Source of the DNA: Fusobacterium sp.
GTDB lineage: Bacteria > Fusobacteriota > Fusobacteriia > Fusobacteriales > Fusobacteriaceae
Reading direction: 5' to 3'
Assembly: GCA_018457305.1 (NCBI GenBank)
Contig: JAGYHM010000086.1
Span: 1 to 5,441 of the forward strand
Length of the DNA stretch: 5,441 bases
Both the position numbers and the translations under genes were made by a program. Positions 1 through 5,441 of the stretch are shown one piece after another. How positions within the stretch are numbered: position 1 is the stretch's first letter; each line of letters starts with the position of its first letter. Below the pieces are notes generated by a model. The model was not told where the DNA came from, ran no database searches, and saw only the letters and a program-made list of their open reading frames with translations.

Positions 1-402
1 AAATTTTATCTTCTTTAAAGCATCTTTTAACTTATCTCTATTTAATTTTTTTTCAGAAACTAATTTATCAAAAATATTAGATACTGTGCTACCTTCAATT
101 ATAGTAAATTTATACATCTTGGATTTTCCACTTTCAAGAATAGAAATTATTTCTCTTGTGTTGTATTTTCCATTAAGTTCATAGTAGCCCGCTTTTATAT
201 TTCGTCCACCATTTCTCATTTTTAAATATAATTTAAAGAAAATTTTATCTGAGCCTTTTAATTCCCTTAAAGAATATTTAAGTGGCTTTTTAGTTTTTAT
301 TTCTAAAACTTGATTATATTCAACTTTTTTTTCAAATTCATATAAATTTATTCCAATAAAAATAAGTAATATTGAAAAAAGTAAAATTACTATTTTTTTC
401 AT
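1..402 (-). CDS. mltG: Endolytic peptidoglycan transglycosylase MltG/YceG-like, N-terminal part (cut by window edge)
   Basis: Reading the minus strand from ATG at 402-400 gives 134 open codons to base 1 with no stop, so the gene continues outside the window. The protein starts MKKIVILLFS and has one hydrophobic helix at about residues 4-20, which fits a membrane anchor with the rest outside the membrane. Residues 70-74 (KAGYY), 82-93 (TREIISILESGK) and 99-105 (FTIIEGS) match the LysM-like N-terminal part of the YceG/MltG family, where the pattern is an 'AGxY' turn, 'REML/IxxLxSGK', then 'xxVEG'. Family members cleave nascent glycan strands near the membrane and so set strand length. The catalytic domain with its glutamate lies beyond the window and cannot be checked. 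An AGAGGA ribosome-binding site (408-413) sits 5 bases before the start. Only 41 bases separate it from the upstream helicase gene, with no terminator, so the two are probably co-transcribed. The identification is by family pattern, and is fairly secure despite the truncation. Confidence 0.8.
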   Translation of the reverse strand, partial: MKKIVILLFSILLIFIGINLYEFEKKVEYNQVLEIKTKKPLKYSLRELKGSDKIFFKLYLKMRNGGRNIKAGYYELNGKYNTREIISILESGKSKMYKFTIIEGSTVSNIFDKLVSEKKLNRDKLKDALKKIKF

Positions 403-443
403 TATTTTCCTCTTTTCTTTTATTTTTATAATTTAATATTTTT

Positions 444-2036
444 TTATTTTTTTCCTCTTGATTTTGCTTTCTCAACTAAAGGTTTTCTACCTCTATTTTC
501 ATCTGCAAAAGCATGTATAATTATTTCCGCTTCTTTAAAAGGAACTGAAACAAATGAGAAATTCTCATAAACTTCGGCTCTTTTAATTTTATTTTCTCTA
601 ATTTTAGCCTTTTTAACTATTAAATTTACTAATTTTCTAGCAGTTATCTTATCTTTTCTTCCCATTGCTATAAATAATCTAGTTTTACCAGTGTCTTCCA
701 TTTTTACAGGAGAAATCTCACTATAATTATTTTCATCTAAAACATCACTATAAGCAGATTTTAATAATGATGCTACTATATTTTCAGCATCTTCCATTTT
801 TAATAATTCTTTTGCTAATTTTTTAAATTTATCATAATCATTATCAATTAAAATTTGATTTACATCATCTATTATTTTAAATTTTTTAGCTTGAATTACA
901 TCACTTATTTCAGGTAATTTTTCTTTTTTAATTTCTTTTTTAACAACTTTTTGAATATGAAGAAGTCTTCTATATTCTTTTGGTGTTATAAATGTTATTG
1001 CAGTTCCTTCTTTTCCTGCTCTTCCTGTTCTTCCTATTCTATGAACATAACTTTCTGCTTCTTGTGGAATAGCATAATTTATAACATGACTTAAGTCATT
1101 TACATCTATACCTCTTGCAGCAACATCAGTTGCAACCAAAATATTTATTTTTTTAGTTTTAAATCTCTTTAAAGTAACTTCTCTATAATGCTGACCTATA
1201 TCTCCATGTAAAGCCTCTGCATCATAGCCTCTATCATTTAATCTTCCTACGATTTCGTTAACATCATTTTTTGTTCTACAAAAAACTATTCCGTAGAAAT
1301 CATTTGTTAAGTCTATTATTCTACAAAGAGCTTCAAATTTATCTCTTTCTGCTACTTCAAAATAAATTTGCTCTGTTAAATCAGTTGTAAGTTCTCTACT
1401 TTTTACAGATATAACTTCATACTCTTTCATGTGATTTTTAGCAACTTTCATAATTTCAGCTGGCATTGTAGCAGAGAAGAATAATGTTCTTTTATCATCG
1501 TTTGTATAAGAAAGTATTTTTTCTATATCTTCAATAAATCCCATATTAAGCATTTCATCTGCTTCATCTAAGATAAAATATTTTAAATTTTCTAATTTTA
1601 AAAGTTTTCTTCCTATTAAATCTATAACTCTTCCCGGTGTTCCAACAACAATATCTACTCCAACTTTTATAAGTTTTCTTTGAATATCTATTGATTGTCC
1701 ACCATAAACAGGTATAACTTTCATCTTCTTACTTGTTGATAAACTATTTATCTCTTCTGCAACTTGTAGTGCTAACTCTCTTGTTGGAGTTAAAACTATT
1801 GCTTGAATATTTTTTTCAGGTGTATAACTTTCTATAATTGGTAAAGAAAAAGCAGCAGTCTTTCCTGTTCCTGTCTGTGCTTGTCCTATTATATCTTTAT
1901 CACTTGTCAACATTGCCGGTATAGTTAATTTTTGTATCGGAGTTGGACTTTCATATCCTTTTTTTGATAAAACCTTTAAAACTTTTTCTCCTAAACCTAA
2001 ACCACTAAATTCTTTCATTTTTTCTAATAATTCCAT
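444..2036 (-). CDS. deaD: DEAD-box ATP-dependent RNA helicase with C-terminal DbpA-type RNA-binding domain
   Basis: This 530-residue protein carries the full DEAD-box helicase core: Q motif with PTPIQ at 31-35, motif I AQTGTGKT 53-60, motif Ia PTRELA 84-89, TPGR 133-136, motif II DEAD 157-160, motif III SAT 188-190, motif V ATDVAARGID 302-311 and motif VI HRIGRTGR 332-339. A charged linker (about 360-450) leads to a C-terminal domain at about 452-525 with RLFIAMGRKD, then ENFSFVSVP, which is the pattern of the DbpA RNA-binding fold. The protein ends in a short basic tail. Such enzymes unwind short RNA duplexes using ATP in the cytoplasm; relatives with this domain (DeaD/CsdA, DbpA/YxiN) act in ribosome assembly and cold adaptation. 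The symbol is a best guess, since dbpA is also possible. ATG at 2036-2034 is chosen because AAGGAAG (2043-2049) lies 6 bases upstream. It has its own strong promoter and is followed at 41 bases by mltG. No motif is missing. Confidence 0.95.
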   Translation of the reverse strand: MELLEKMKEFSGLGLGEKVLKVLSKKGYESPTPIQKLTIPAMLTSDKDIIGQAQTGTGKTAAFSLPIIESYTPEKNIQAIVLTPTRELALQVAEEINSLSTSKKMKVIPVYGGQSIDIQRKLIKVGVDIVVGTPGRVIDLIGRKLLKLENLKYFILDEADEMLNMGFIEDIEKILSYTNDDKRTLFFSATMPAEIMKVAKNHMKEYEVISVKSRELTTDLTEQIYFEVAERDKFEALCRIIDLTNDFYGIVFCRTKNDVNEIVGRLNDRGYDAEALHGDIGQHYREVTLKRFKTKKINILVATDVAARGIDVNDLSHVINYAIPQEAESYVHRIGRTGRAGKEGTAITFITPKEYRRLLHIQKVVKKEIKKEKLPEISDVIQAKKFKIIDDVNQILIDNDYDKFKKLAKELLKMEDAENIVASLLKSAYSDVLDENNYSEISPVKMEDTGKTRLFIAMGRKDKITARKLVNLIVKKAKIRENKIKRAEVYENFSFVSVPFKEAEIIIHAFADENRGRKPLVEKAKSRGKK

Positions 2037-2068
2037 TCTTCACTTCCTTTTATTTATTGTAACTATTT

Positions 2069-2097
2069 ATTATACTATACTTTTTTATAAATTGCAA
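2069..2097 (-). promoter_or_regulatory. Sigma-70-type promoter for deaD(-mltG)
   Basis: On the minus strand, TTGCAA (2097-2092) and TATAAT (2074-2069) are separated by exactly 17 bases. The predicted start is near 2062, giving a short leader of about 26 bases before the helicase ATG. A perfect -10 at ideal spacing is persuasive even in AT-rich sequence, and it is correctly placed between the palindromic element and the gene. Confidence 0.75.
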
Positions 2098-2140
2098 TTT
2101 TTATATTTTTTGTAATAAAATTTTCTAAAATTAAAAAAAA

Positions 2141-2294
2141 GGCGACCCGCGTCCTTCGGACTGCTCGCTTCTCTCATGGGGGCTTCGCCCCCAAACCCAA
2201 AAAAAATCTTTTTATAAAATTTAAAAATTTATGTTAAAGAGGGTGTCGGGGCGACAGTCCCGACACAAAAGGCGAGCAGCGAAGCGGGCGAGGC
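2141..2294. repeat. GC-rich palindromic intergenic element (MITE/REP-like), about 154 bp
   Basis: Two GC-rich blocks lie in otherwise very AT-rich intergenic DNA. The outer arms are imperfect inverted repeats. CTGCTCGC (2161-2168) is complementary to GCGAGCAG (2272-2279), and CCCGC (2146-2150) to GCGGG (2284-2288). Inside are further hairpins: GTCC-TTC-GGAC (2151-2161), GGGGGC-TTC-GCCCCC (2178-2192), and GTGTCGGG/CCCGACAC (2243-2250 with 2259-2266, 8-base loop). The last can instead pair as TGTCG-GGG-CGACA (2244-2256). About 50 bases between the second and third hairpins are A/T-rich. T8 follows the left arm on the minus strand. No convincing coding region lies in either strand. This looks like a small non-autonomous mobile or REP-type repeat with structured RNA potential. 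Copy number cannot be known from one window. It could also be two adjacent elements, or act as an extra terminator between minE and deaD. Confidence 0.65.
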
Positions 2295-2325
2295 AAAAAA
2301 TTAAATTATAATTTCTTTGAATATA

Positions 2326-2358
2326 AAAAAACTATTGCAATATTTACAATAGTTTTTT
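2326..2358 (-). terminator. Intrinsic terminator of the minCDE operon
   Basis: A perfect 12-bp stem pairs AAAAAACTATTG (2326-2337) with CAATAGTTTTTT (2347-2358) around a 9-base loop. On the minus strand the core ACTATTG/CAATAGT hairpin runs directly into a T tract (2331-2325). It begins 11 bases after the minE stop codon, so it should end the min transcript. The plus strand also has T-rich sequence after the stem, so it could work in both directions, but no plus-strand gene needs it. Confidence 0.85.
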
Positions 2359-2369
2359 GTTTTTAATTT

Positions 2370-2672
2370 TTATTTTTTTATTTTAGAAACTTTCTTTTCT
2401 GCTTTTTTCAAATTATCATTTTTACTACTTGTTATTGGAATATTTGCAACCAAAGCTACTTTTCTTGGATCTTCCTCACAAGGTGAAACTTCAATATTCA
2501 ATTTCTTTTTATCTATTTCAACATATTTTGATAGAACTTTTAAAATGTCATCTTTTATATTTTCTAAAATTCCCGAAGGCAACATAGCTCTATCTTGAAT
2601 TAAAACAAATTTTAATCTGTTTTTAGCATCATTTTTTGAGTTTTCTTTTTTAAAAAAATTAAAAAATCCCAT
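2370..2672 (-). CDS. minE: Cell division topological specificity factor MinE
   Basis: From ATG at 2672-2670 the protein has 100 residues. It opens with MGFFNFFKK, an amphipathic membrane-targeting segment like the MinE N-terminus. Next is the anti-MinCD/MinD-contact region (about 12-28, [13 protein letters not shown]), then the dimerising domain (about 31-88) with [13 protein letters not shown] and a closing strand [10 protein letters not shown] lysine-rich tail (about 89-100) extends past the usual end of the fold. MinE stimulates MinD ATPase and removes MinCD from mid-cell membrane, creating the pole-to-pole oscillation. An in-frame GTG at 2684 would add four residues (MRVV), but that GTG lies within the Shine-Dalgarno GAGGG (2678-2682), and MGFF is the typical family start, so I prefer the ATG. 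The gene starts 8 bases after the minD stop, and its ribosome-binding site overlaps that stop (TGA, 2683-2681), which suggests translational coupling. Confidence 0.95.
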   Translation of the reverse strand: MGFFNFFKKENSKNDAKNRLKFVLIQDRAMLPSGILENIKDDILKVLSKYVEIDKKKLNIEVSPCEEDPRKVALVANIPITSSKNDNLKKAEKKVSKIKK

Positions 2673-2680
2673 AACTACCC

Positions 2681-3475
2681 TCACTTTTTAAAAATATATT
2701 TTATTTTATCTAATAATCCCATTTTTACATTTAAGTCTAAAAATTCTACTTCTTCTCCTGCTATTCTTGATACAATATTTTTATATGCTTTTGCTGCTAA
2801 AGTATCTCCTTTATACACTAAAGGTTCTCCCTTATTTGTTGATATAACTATTGACTCATCATCAGGTACAACACCTAAAAGTTTTATTGCCAATATATCT
2901 AACATATCTTCTACACTAAGCATATTTCCTTCTTTAACCATTTCCATTCTAATTCTATTTACTATAAGTCTTGGCTCTTTTATTCCAGATGCTTCCAAAA
3001 GACCTATTATTCTATCTGCATCTCTTGTTGCAGAAATTTCTGGTGTTGTAACAACTATTGCCTCATCTGCTGCAACTATTGCATTTTTAAATCCTTGTTC
3101 AATTCCTGCTGGACAATCAATTAAAATAAAATCAAAATCTGCTTTTAAAGTAGATATTAAAATTTTCATTTGCTCAGGTTTAACATCATTTTTATCTCTT
3201 ATCTGTGCTGCTGGAATCAACGATAAATTAGCACACCTTTTATCTTTTATAAGTGCTTGTGCTATTCTACATCTACCTTCAACTACATCTACCAAATCAT
3301 ACACAATTCTGTTTTCAAGCCCCATAACTACATCTAAATTTCTAAGACCTATGTCAGTATCAATTAGAAGTACTTTATGTCCAGCTTCAGCCAAACCAGC
3401 TCCGATATTAGCAGTAGTAGTAGTTTTTCCTACTCCTCCCTTACCAGAGGTGATAACAATAACCCTTGCTTCCAT
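2681..3475 (-). CDS. minD: Septum-site determining ATPase MinD
   Basis: The 264-residue protein is a typical MinD/ParA-family ATPase. The deviant Walker A GKGGVGKT lies at 11-18, with signature lysine K12. [10 protein letters not shown] at 39-48 is the switch I region, and [11 protein letters not shown] at 116-126 carries the Walker B and switch II. The C-terminus [12 protein letters not shown] (253-264) fits the amphipathic membrane-targeting helix. Bound to ATP, MinD dimerises on the inner face of the membrane, recruits MinC to block FtsZ rings near the poles, and is released by MinE. ATG at 3475-3473 directly follows the minC stop (TAAATG). Its ribosome-binding site GAGGAG lies inside the last codons of minC, 9 bases before the start. 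Length and motifs match the E. coli protein closely, and I see no defect. Confidence 0.97.
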   Translation of the reverse strand: MEARVIVITSGKGGVGKTTTTANIGAGLAEAGHKVLLIDTDIGLRNLDVVMGLENRIVYDLVDVVEGRCRIAQALIKDKRCANLSLIPAAQIRDKNDVKPEQMKILISTLKADFDFILIDCPAGIEQGFKNAIVAADEAIVVTTPEISATRDADRIIGLLEASGIKEPRLIVNRIRMEMVKEGNMLSVEDMLDILAIKLLGVVPDDESIVISTNKGEPLVYKGDTLAAKAYKNIVSRIAGEEVEFLDLNVKMGLLDKIKYIFKK

Positions 3476-4129
3476 TTACACCCACTCCTCTATATTTATA
3501 TTTTCATTTTTTATTCTTGCAAATTTAAATTTTGATTTCTTATTCACTTTATTTGTATCTAATATTTTTTCTTGTATATTATTAAGTGTTTTTGAGGCAA
3601 TCATAAGCTGTATAGGATTAAAAAACATTGCAGCCACAAAACATTTTTCATCTCCACCTAAACCAGCATAAACAGTTCCATTTAAATGTCCCAACACTAG
3701 AACATTTCCTTTTGCTTTTATTATTGCACCAGGATTTGCATCTCCTATTAGAACTATGTTTCCATCGTATTCCAAATTTGTTCCTGACCTTAATGTCCCA
3801 TTATAAAAGTATGTCATCCCTTCTTCTGAAATAGTTCTTATTAAATCATCTGTTTGAGAATTTTCTGTTGCCTCTATTTTCTTTTCGGAAAATACATAAG
3901 TAATATTTATATCACTATTCTTTGTAATAACTTGAATTAAATCATTTTCTTCTTGTTGACTTAATGCTCTACCAACAAATTCAATGGCATAGTTACTTTT
4001 CCCAATAAAATTTTTAGCCTCTATAATTTTTTTTTCTAAATATTCACAAAGGTCTAAAAAATTTGCCTCTGAATTTAGATTGATTTCCAATCTATCTTTC
4101 TTTCCTTTTATTACAATAAGACCATTCAT
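3476..4129 (-). CDS. minC: Septum-site determining protein MinC
   Basis: From ATG at 4129-4127 the protein is 217 residues. The N-terminal half (about 1-95) is the less conserved FtsZ-inhibiting domain. After a polar linker, the C-terminal beta-helix domain (about 105-180) shows the conserved LRSG (113-116), then a repeating pattern including GAIIKAKGNVLVLGHLNG (134-151) and VYAGLGGD. This domain dimerises and binds MinD. A basic/acidic tail (about 185-217) ends in EEWV. MinC inhibits FtsZ polymer assembly wherever MinD holds it on the membrane. A GTG at 4138 would add three residues, but it lies within the best ribosome-binding site, AGGGTG (4136-4141), which is 6 bases before the ATG, so the ATG is preferred. 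It is the first gene of the minCDE operon, with its own promoter upstream, and its stop abuts the minD start. Confidence 0.93.
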   Translation of the reverse strand: MNGLIVIKGKKDRLEINLNSEANFLDLCEYLEKKIIEAKNFIGKSNYAIEFVGRALSQQEENDLIQVITKNSDINITYVFSEKKIEATENSQTDDLIRTISEEGMTYFYNGTLRSGTNLEYDGNIVLIGDANPGAIIKAKGNVLVLGHLNGTVYAGLGGDEKCFVAAMFFNPIQLMIASKTLNNIQEKILDTNKVNKKSKFKFARIKNENINIEEWV

Positions 4130-4166
4130 TTTCTTCACCCTATTATATAATTATATGCTCATTTAT

Positions 4167-4196
4167 AGTATATCATAAATAAACATTATTTTTCAA
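4167..4196 (-). promoter_or_regulatory. Sigma-70-type promoter for minCDE
   Basis: On the minus strand, TTGAAA (4196-4191) is followed after 18 bases by TATACT (4172-4167). The -10 carries an upstream TG (TGATATACT), making an extended -10. The predicted start is near 4160, about 31 bases before the minC ATG. Two more TATAAT-like hexamers (4155-4150 and 4147-4142) lie closer to the gene but lack good -35 partners and are less likely. Confidence 0.6.
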
Positions 4197-4201
4197 TTAA
4201 A

Positions 4202-4220
4202 AATATAAAACTTTTATATT
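4202..4220 (-). terminator. AT-only palindrome over the fabK stop; possible weak terminator
   Basis: The sequence AATATAAAA-C-TTTTATATT has 9-base arms around one base (4211) and contains the fabK stop codon (4216-4214). On the minus strand it is followed by a short T run (4204-4198). A hairpin of about 7 A/U pairs would be weak, so termination may be partial and some transcription from fabK may enter minCDE. Confidence 0.3.
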
Positions 4221-5170
4221 GACCAATTTTCTATTTTTCTTTTTAAAACTTCTGTTTCTATTTTTAAATCACAGACCAAAAATTCTAAAATTTCTTTTGT
4301 CGTTCTTTCTTCATTTACCATAGCTGCAACTTGACCTGCCATAATACTTCCATTAACATCATCACCATCTACTGCTGCTATTTTTAAACTTCCTTTTCCT
4401 AATTCTTCAACTTCCTCTTTAGATGCTCCATTTTTTTCTAATTCTAACATTGCTTTAGCTAATTTATTTTCAATTACTCTAACTGGATGTCCTGTGAAAT
4501 TACCAGTTGTAACTGTTGATCTATCTCTTGCTTTTAAAACAGCATTCTTATAATTTTGATGAATTAAACATTCTTTTGCAGTTAAAAATATTGTTCCACA
4601 TTGTATAGCTTCGGCTCCCATTGAAAGAGCTGCTAAAAATTGTTTACCACTTGCTATTCCCCCAGCAGCAATAACTGGAATATCAACAGCTTTTGTAACT
4701 TGTGGTAATAAAGACATTGTTGTTAAAGTCCCAACATGTCCTCCACTTTCCATTCCTTCAACTATAACTGCATCTGCTCCAATTTTTTGCATTCTCTCTG
4801 CCATCTTTACAGTCGGAATTACAGGAATTACTTTTACATTGGCAGCTTTTAATTTGTCCATAAATGCTCCCGGATTCCCTGCTCCTGTCGTTATAACTTC
4901 AACTTTTTCTTGAATACATACCTCAACTTGATCTGCTATATCAGGACGCATAAGCATAAGATTTACTCCTATCGGATTTGAAGTTATCTCTCTTGCCTTT
5001 CTTATATTATTTCTTAATAATTCAGGCTCCATTCCTGCTCCTGCTATTATTCCAAGTCCTCCATCTTTTGAAACTGCTCCTGCTAGTTCCCCACCAGATA
5101 TCCACGCCATTGCTCCTTGAAAAATAGGATATTTTATTCCAATCATTTCACAAATTCTATTATTTTTCAT
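4214..5170 (-). CDS. fabK: Enoyl-[acyl-carrier-protein] reductase FabK (FMN-dependent)
   Basis: The 318-residue protein matches FabK of the nitronate monooxygenase/IMP-dehydrogenase-like flavin TIM-barrel family. Signature stretches are [10 protein letters not shown] (14-23), GGLGIIAG (37-44), GVNLML (68-73), TTGAGNPG (94-101), [10 protein letters not shown] (138-147) with the likely active-site H145, [10 protein letters not shown] (164-173) for FMN phosphate binding, and GSIMAGQ (274-280). These align well with the Streptococcus pneumoniae enzyme from memory, including the GADAVI-EGM-GGH-G core. FabK uses NAD(P)H and FMN to reduce trans-2-enoyl-ACP in the cytoplasm, the final step of each elongation cycle. 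In other bacteria it replaces FabI and is insensitive to triclosan. ATG 5170-5168 is supported by AGGAGGG (5185-5179), 8 bases upstream. No strong promoter is visible between ffs and fabK; a weak TTCAGA/TATACA pair (5237-5210, 16-base gap) is possible, or read-through from the ffs promoter. Related nitronate monooxygenases are the main alternative call. Confidence 0.92.
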   Translation of the reverse strand: MKNNRICEMIGIKYPIFQGAMAWISGGELAGAVSKDGGLGIIAGAGMEPELLRNNIRKAREITSNPIGVNLMLMRPDIADQVEVCIQEKVEVITTGAGNPGAFMDKLKAANVKVIPVIPTVKMAERMQKIGADAVIVEGMESGGHVGTLTTMSLLPQVTKAVDIPVIAAGGIASGKQFLAALSMGAEAIQCGTIFLTAKECLIHQNYKNAVLKARDRSTVTTGNFTGHPVRVIENKLAKAMLELEKNGASKEEVEELGKGSLKIAAVDGDDVNGSIMAGQVAAMVNEERTTKEILEFLVCDLKIETEVLKRKIENWSI

Positions 5171-5226
5171 TTTTGTATCCCTCCTAGATTTCTAAAATTT
5201 TTTTTATTTTGTATAAATTTATTTAA

Positions 5227-5241
5227 TATATTCTGAATATA
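5227..5241 (-). other. Small palindrome just downstream of ffs
   Basis: TATATTC-T-GAATATA has 7-base arms around one base; as RNA it would be a 6-bp hairpin with a 3-base loop, starting a few bases after the SRP RNA terminal helix. On the minus strand the following sequence is TTAAATAAATTT, not a clean T tract, so it is a poor terminator. It could aid 3' processing or partial termination of ffs, or be chance in AT-rich sequence. Confidence 0.3.
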
Positions 5242-5244
5242 AAG

Positions 5245-5340
5245 ATACCCTTAGGGGAAAACGCATATACTGCTATCTTAGTGCTGCTTCCTTCCAGACC
5301 TGACACGATTCGACAACAATATATCGTAAACCCTAAGGGC
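5245..5340 (-). ncRNA. ffs: Signal recognition particle RNA, small bacterial (4.5S-like) type
   Basis: The minus strand contains the universal SRP domain IV signature GTCAGGTCTGGAAGGAAGCA (read down from 5304), with the GGAA tetraloop and the asymmetric-loop bases that bind Ffh. The rest folds as one rod. The terminal helix pairs GCCCUUAGGG (5340-5331) with CCCUAAGGGU (5256-5247) over 10 bp. ACG then pairs with CGU, AUAUAU with GUAUAU, and UGUUGUC with GAUAGCA, leading to the apical domain. The length of about 96 nt fits the small form lacking the Alu domain. With Ffh and FtsY it targets ribosomes making membrane proteins to the translocon. The 5' end agrees with the promoter immediately upstream; the 3' end is approximate. 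The base before the GGAA loop is U rather than the C seen in E. coli, giving a U-G closing pair. Confidence 0.95.
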
Positions 5341-5345
5341 AACTG

Positions 5346-5374
5346 ATTATATCACACTTCTATTTTTTTTTCAA
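5346..5374 (-). promoter_or_regulatory. Strong extended -10 promoter for ffs
   Basis: On the minus strand, TTGAAA (5374-5369) and a perfect TATAAT (5351-5346) are separated by 17 bases, and the -10 has an upstream TG (TGATATAAT). The predicted start, about 5339-5340, coincides with the first base pair of the SRP RNA terminal helix, which independently supports both calls. The -35 begins 4 bases after the stop of the upstream partial reading frame. Confidence 0.85.
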
Positions 5375-5378
5375 GAAA

Positions 5379-5441
5379 TTAGTCAAGAATTGTATCTAAA
5401 TATTCTTTTTTTATTTTTTCTTTTACATTTGTCTTAAAAAA
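5379..5441 (-). CDS. 3' end of an unidentified upstream gene (partial)
   Basis: Reading down from 5441, one minus-strand frame stays open for 20 codons to a TAA at 5381-5379, while both other frames hit stops within a few codons. The peptide (FFKTNVKEKIKKEYLDTILD) has the Lys/Glu/Ile make-up of the other proteins here. It ends 4 bases before the ffs -35 box, a natural place for a gene to end. Twenty codons are too few to recognise a family or to exclude chance. Confidence 0.45.
   Translation of the reverse strand, partial: FFKTNVKEKIKKEYLDTILD

Noticed and set aside
2085..2177. Minus-strand 30-codon frame starting ATG at 2177 inside the GC-rich element
   Set aside because: It begins in the arm of a hairpin without a Shine-Dalgarno sequence and runs through the deaD promoter -35 box. 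It is most likely chance.
2141..2294. CRISPR array or remnant
   Set aside because: The repeats are inverted rather than regularly spaced direct repeats, and there are no spacers of uniform length or cas genes in the window.
2131..2310. Target-site duplication flanking the GC-rich element
   Set aside because: Both flanks are A-rich runs with TTAA-like bits, so any match is uninformative; no clear duplication can be defined.
3351..3671. Plus-strand open frame of 106 codons
   Set aside because: It lies antisense across the minD/minC junction, both secure genes; its protein is low-complexity (Ser/Pro/Phe-rich) and there is no clear ribosome-binding site. It is a shadow frame.
3628..3834. Plus-strand open frame of 68 codons
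   Set aside because: It lies wholly antisense to minC and is His/Leu-rich, as expected from reverse reading of an AT-rich gene. No initiation signals support it.
5385..5390. TTGACT as -35 box for the ffs promoter
   Set aside because: It is a good hexamer but lies more than 30 bases from the TATAAT, too far. TTGAAA at 5374-5369 has the ideal 17-base spacing, and TTGACT falls in the last codons of the upstream frame.

Overview
The window is strongly AT-rich, with A/T-ending codons and Lys/Ile/Glu/Asn-rich proteins. A complete minC-minD-minE operon, a FabK-type enoyl-ACP reductase and a small (~96 nt) SRP RNA all point to a Fusobacterium-like bacterium. That assignment is an inference from composition and gene set, not from a database match. 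Every supported gene lies on the minus strand, so transcription runs from high to low coordinates.

In transcription order: the last 20 codons of an unidentified upstream gene (5441-5379); a near-consensus extended -10 promoter driving the SRP RNA gene ffs (about 5340-5245); fabK (5170-4214), for the last step of the fatty-acid elongation cycle; an AT-only palindrome over the fabK stop; a promoter (4196-4167) and the tightly packed minC-minD-minE operon (4129-2370), ended by a clear intrinsic terminator (2358-2326); a GC-rich palindromic intergenic element of about 154 bp (2294-2141) that looks foreign in this background; a consensus-like promoter (2097-2069) and a DEAD-box RNA helicase with a DbpA-type RNA-binding domain (2036-444); and, 41 bases downstream and probably co-transcribed, the N-terminal 134 codons of an MltG/YceG-like endolytic transglycosylase that runs off the window at base 1.

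Functionally this is a housekeeping block centred on the cell envelope and division. SRP RNA delivers membrane proteins, FabK supplies fatty acids for phospholipid, MinCDE places the division site, MltG trims new peptidoglycan strands, and the helicase remodels RNA (ribosome assembly or mRNA decay in relatives). I see no defence system, CRISPR array, tRNA, insertion sequence or complete mobile element. The part least explained by known genes is the GC-rich palindromic element between minE and the helicase gene.
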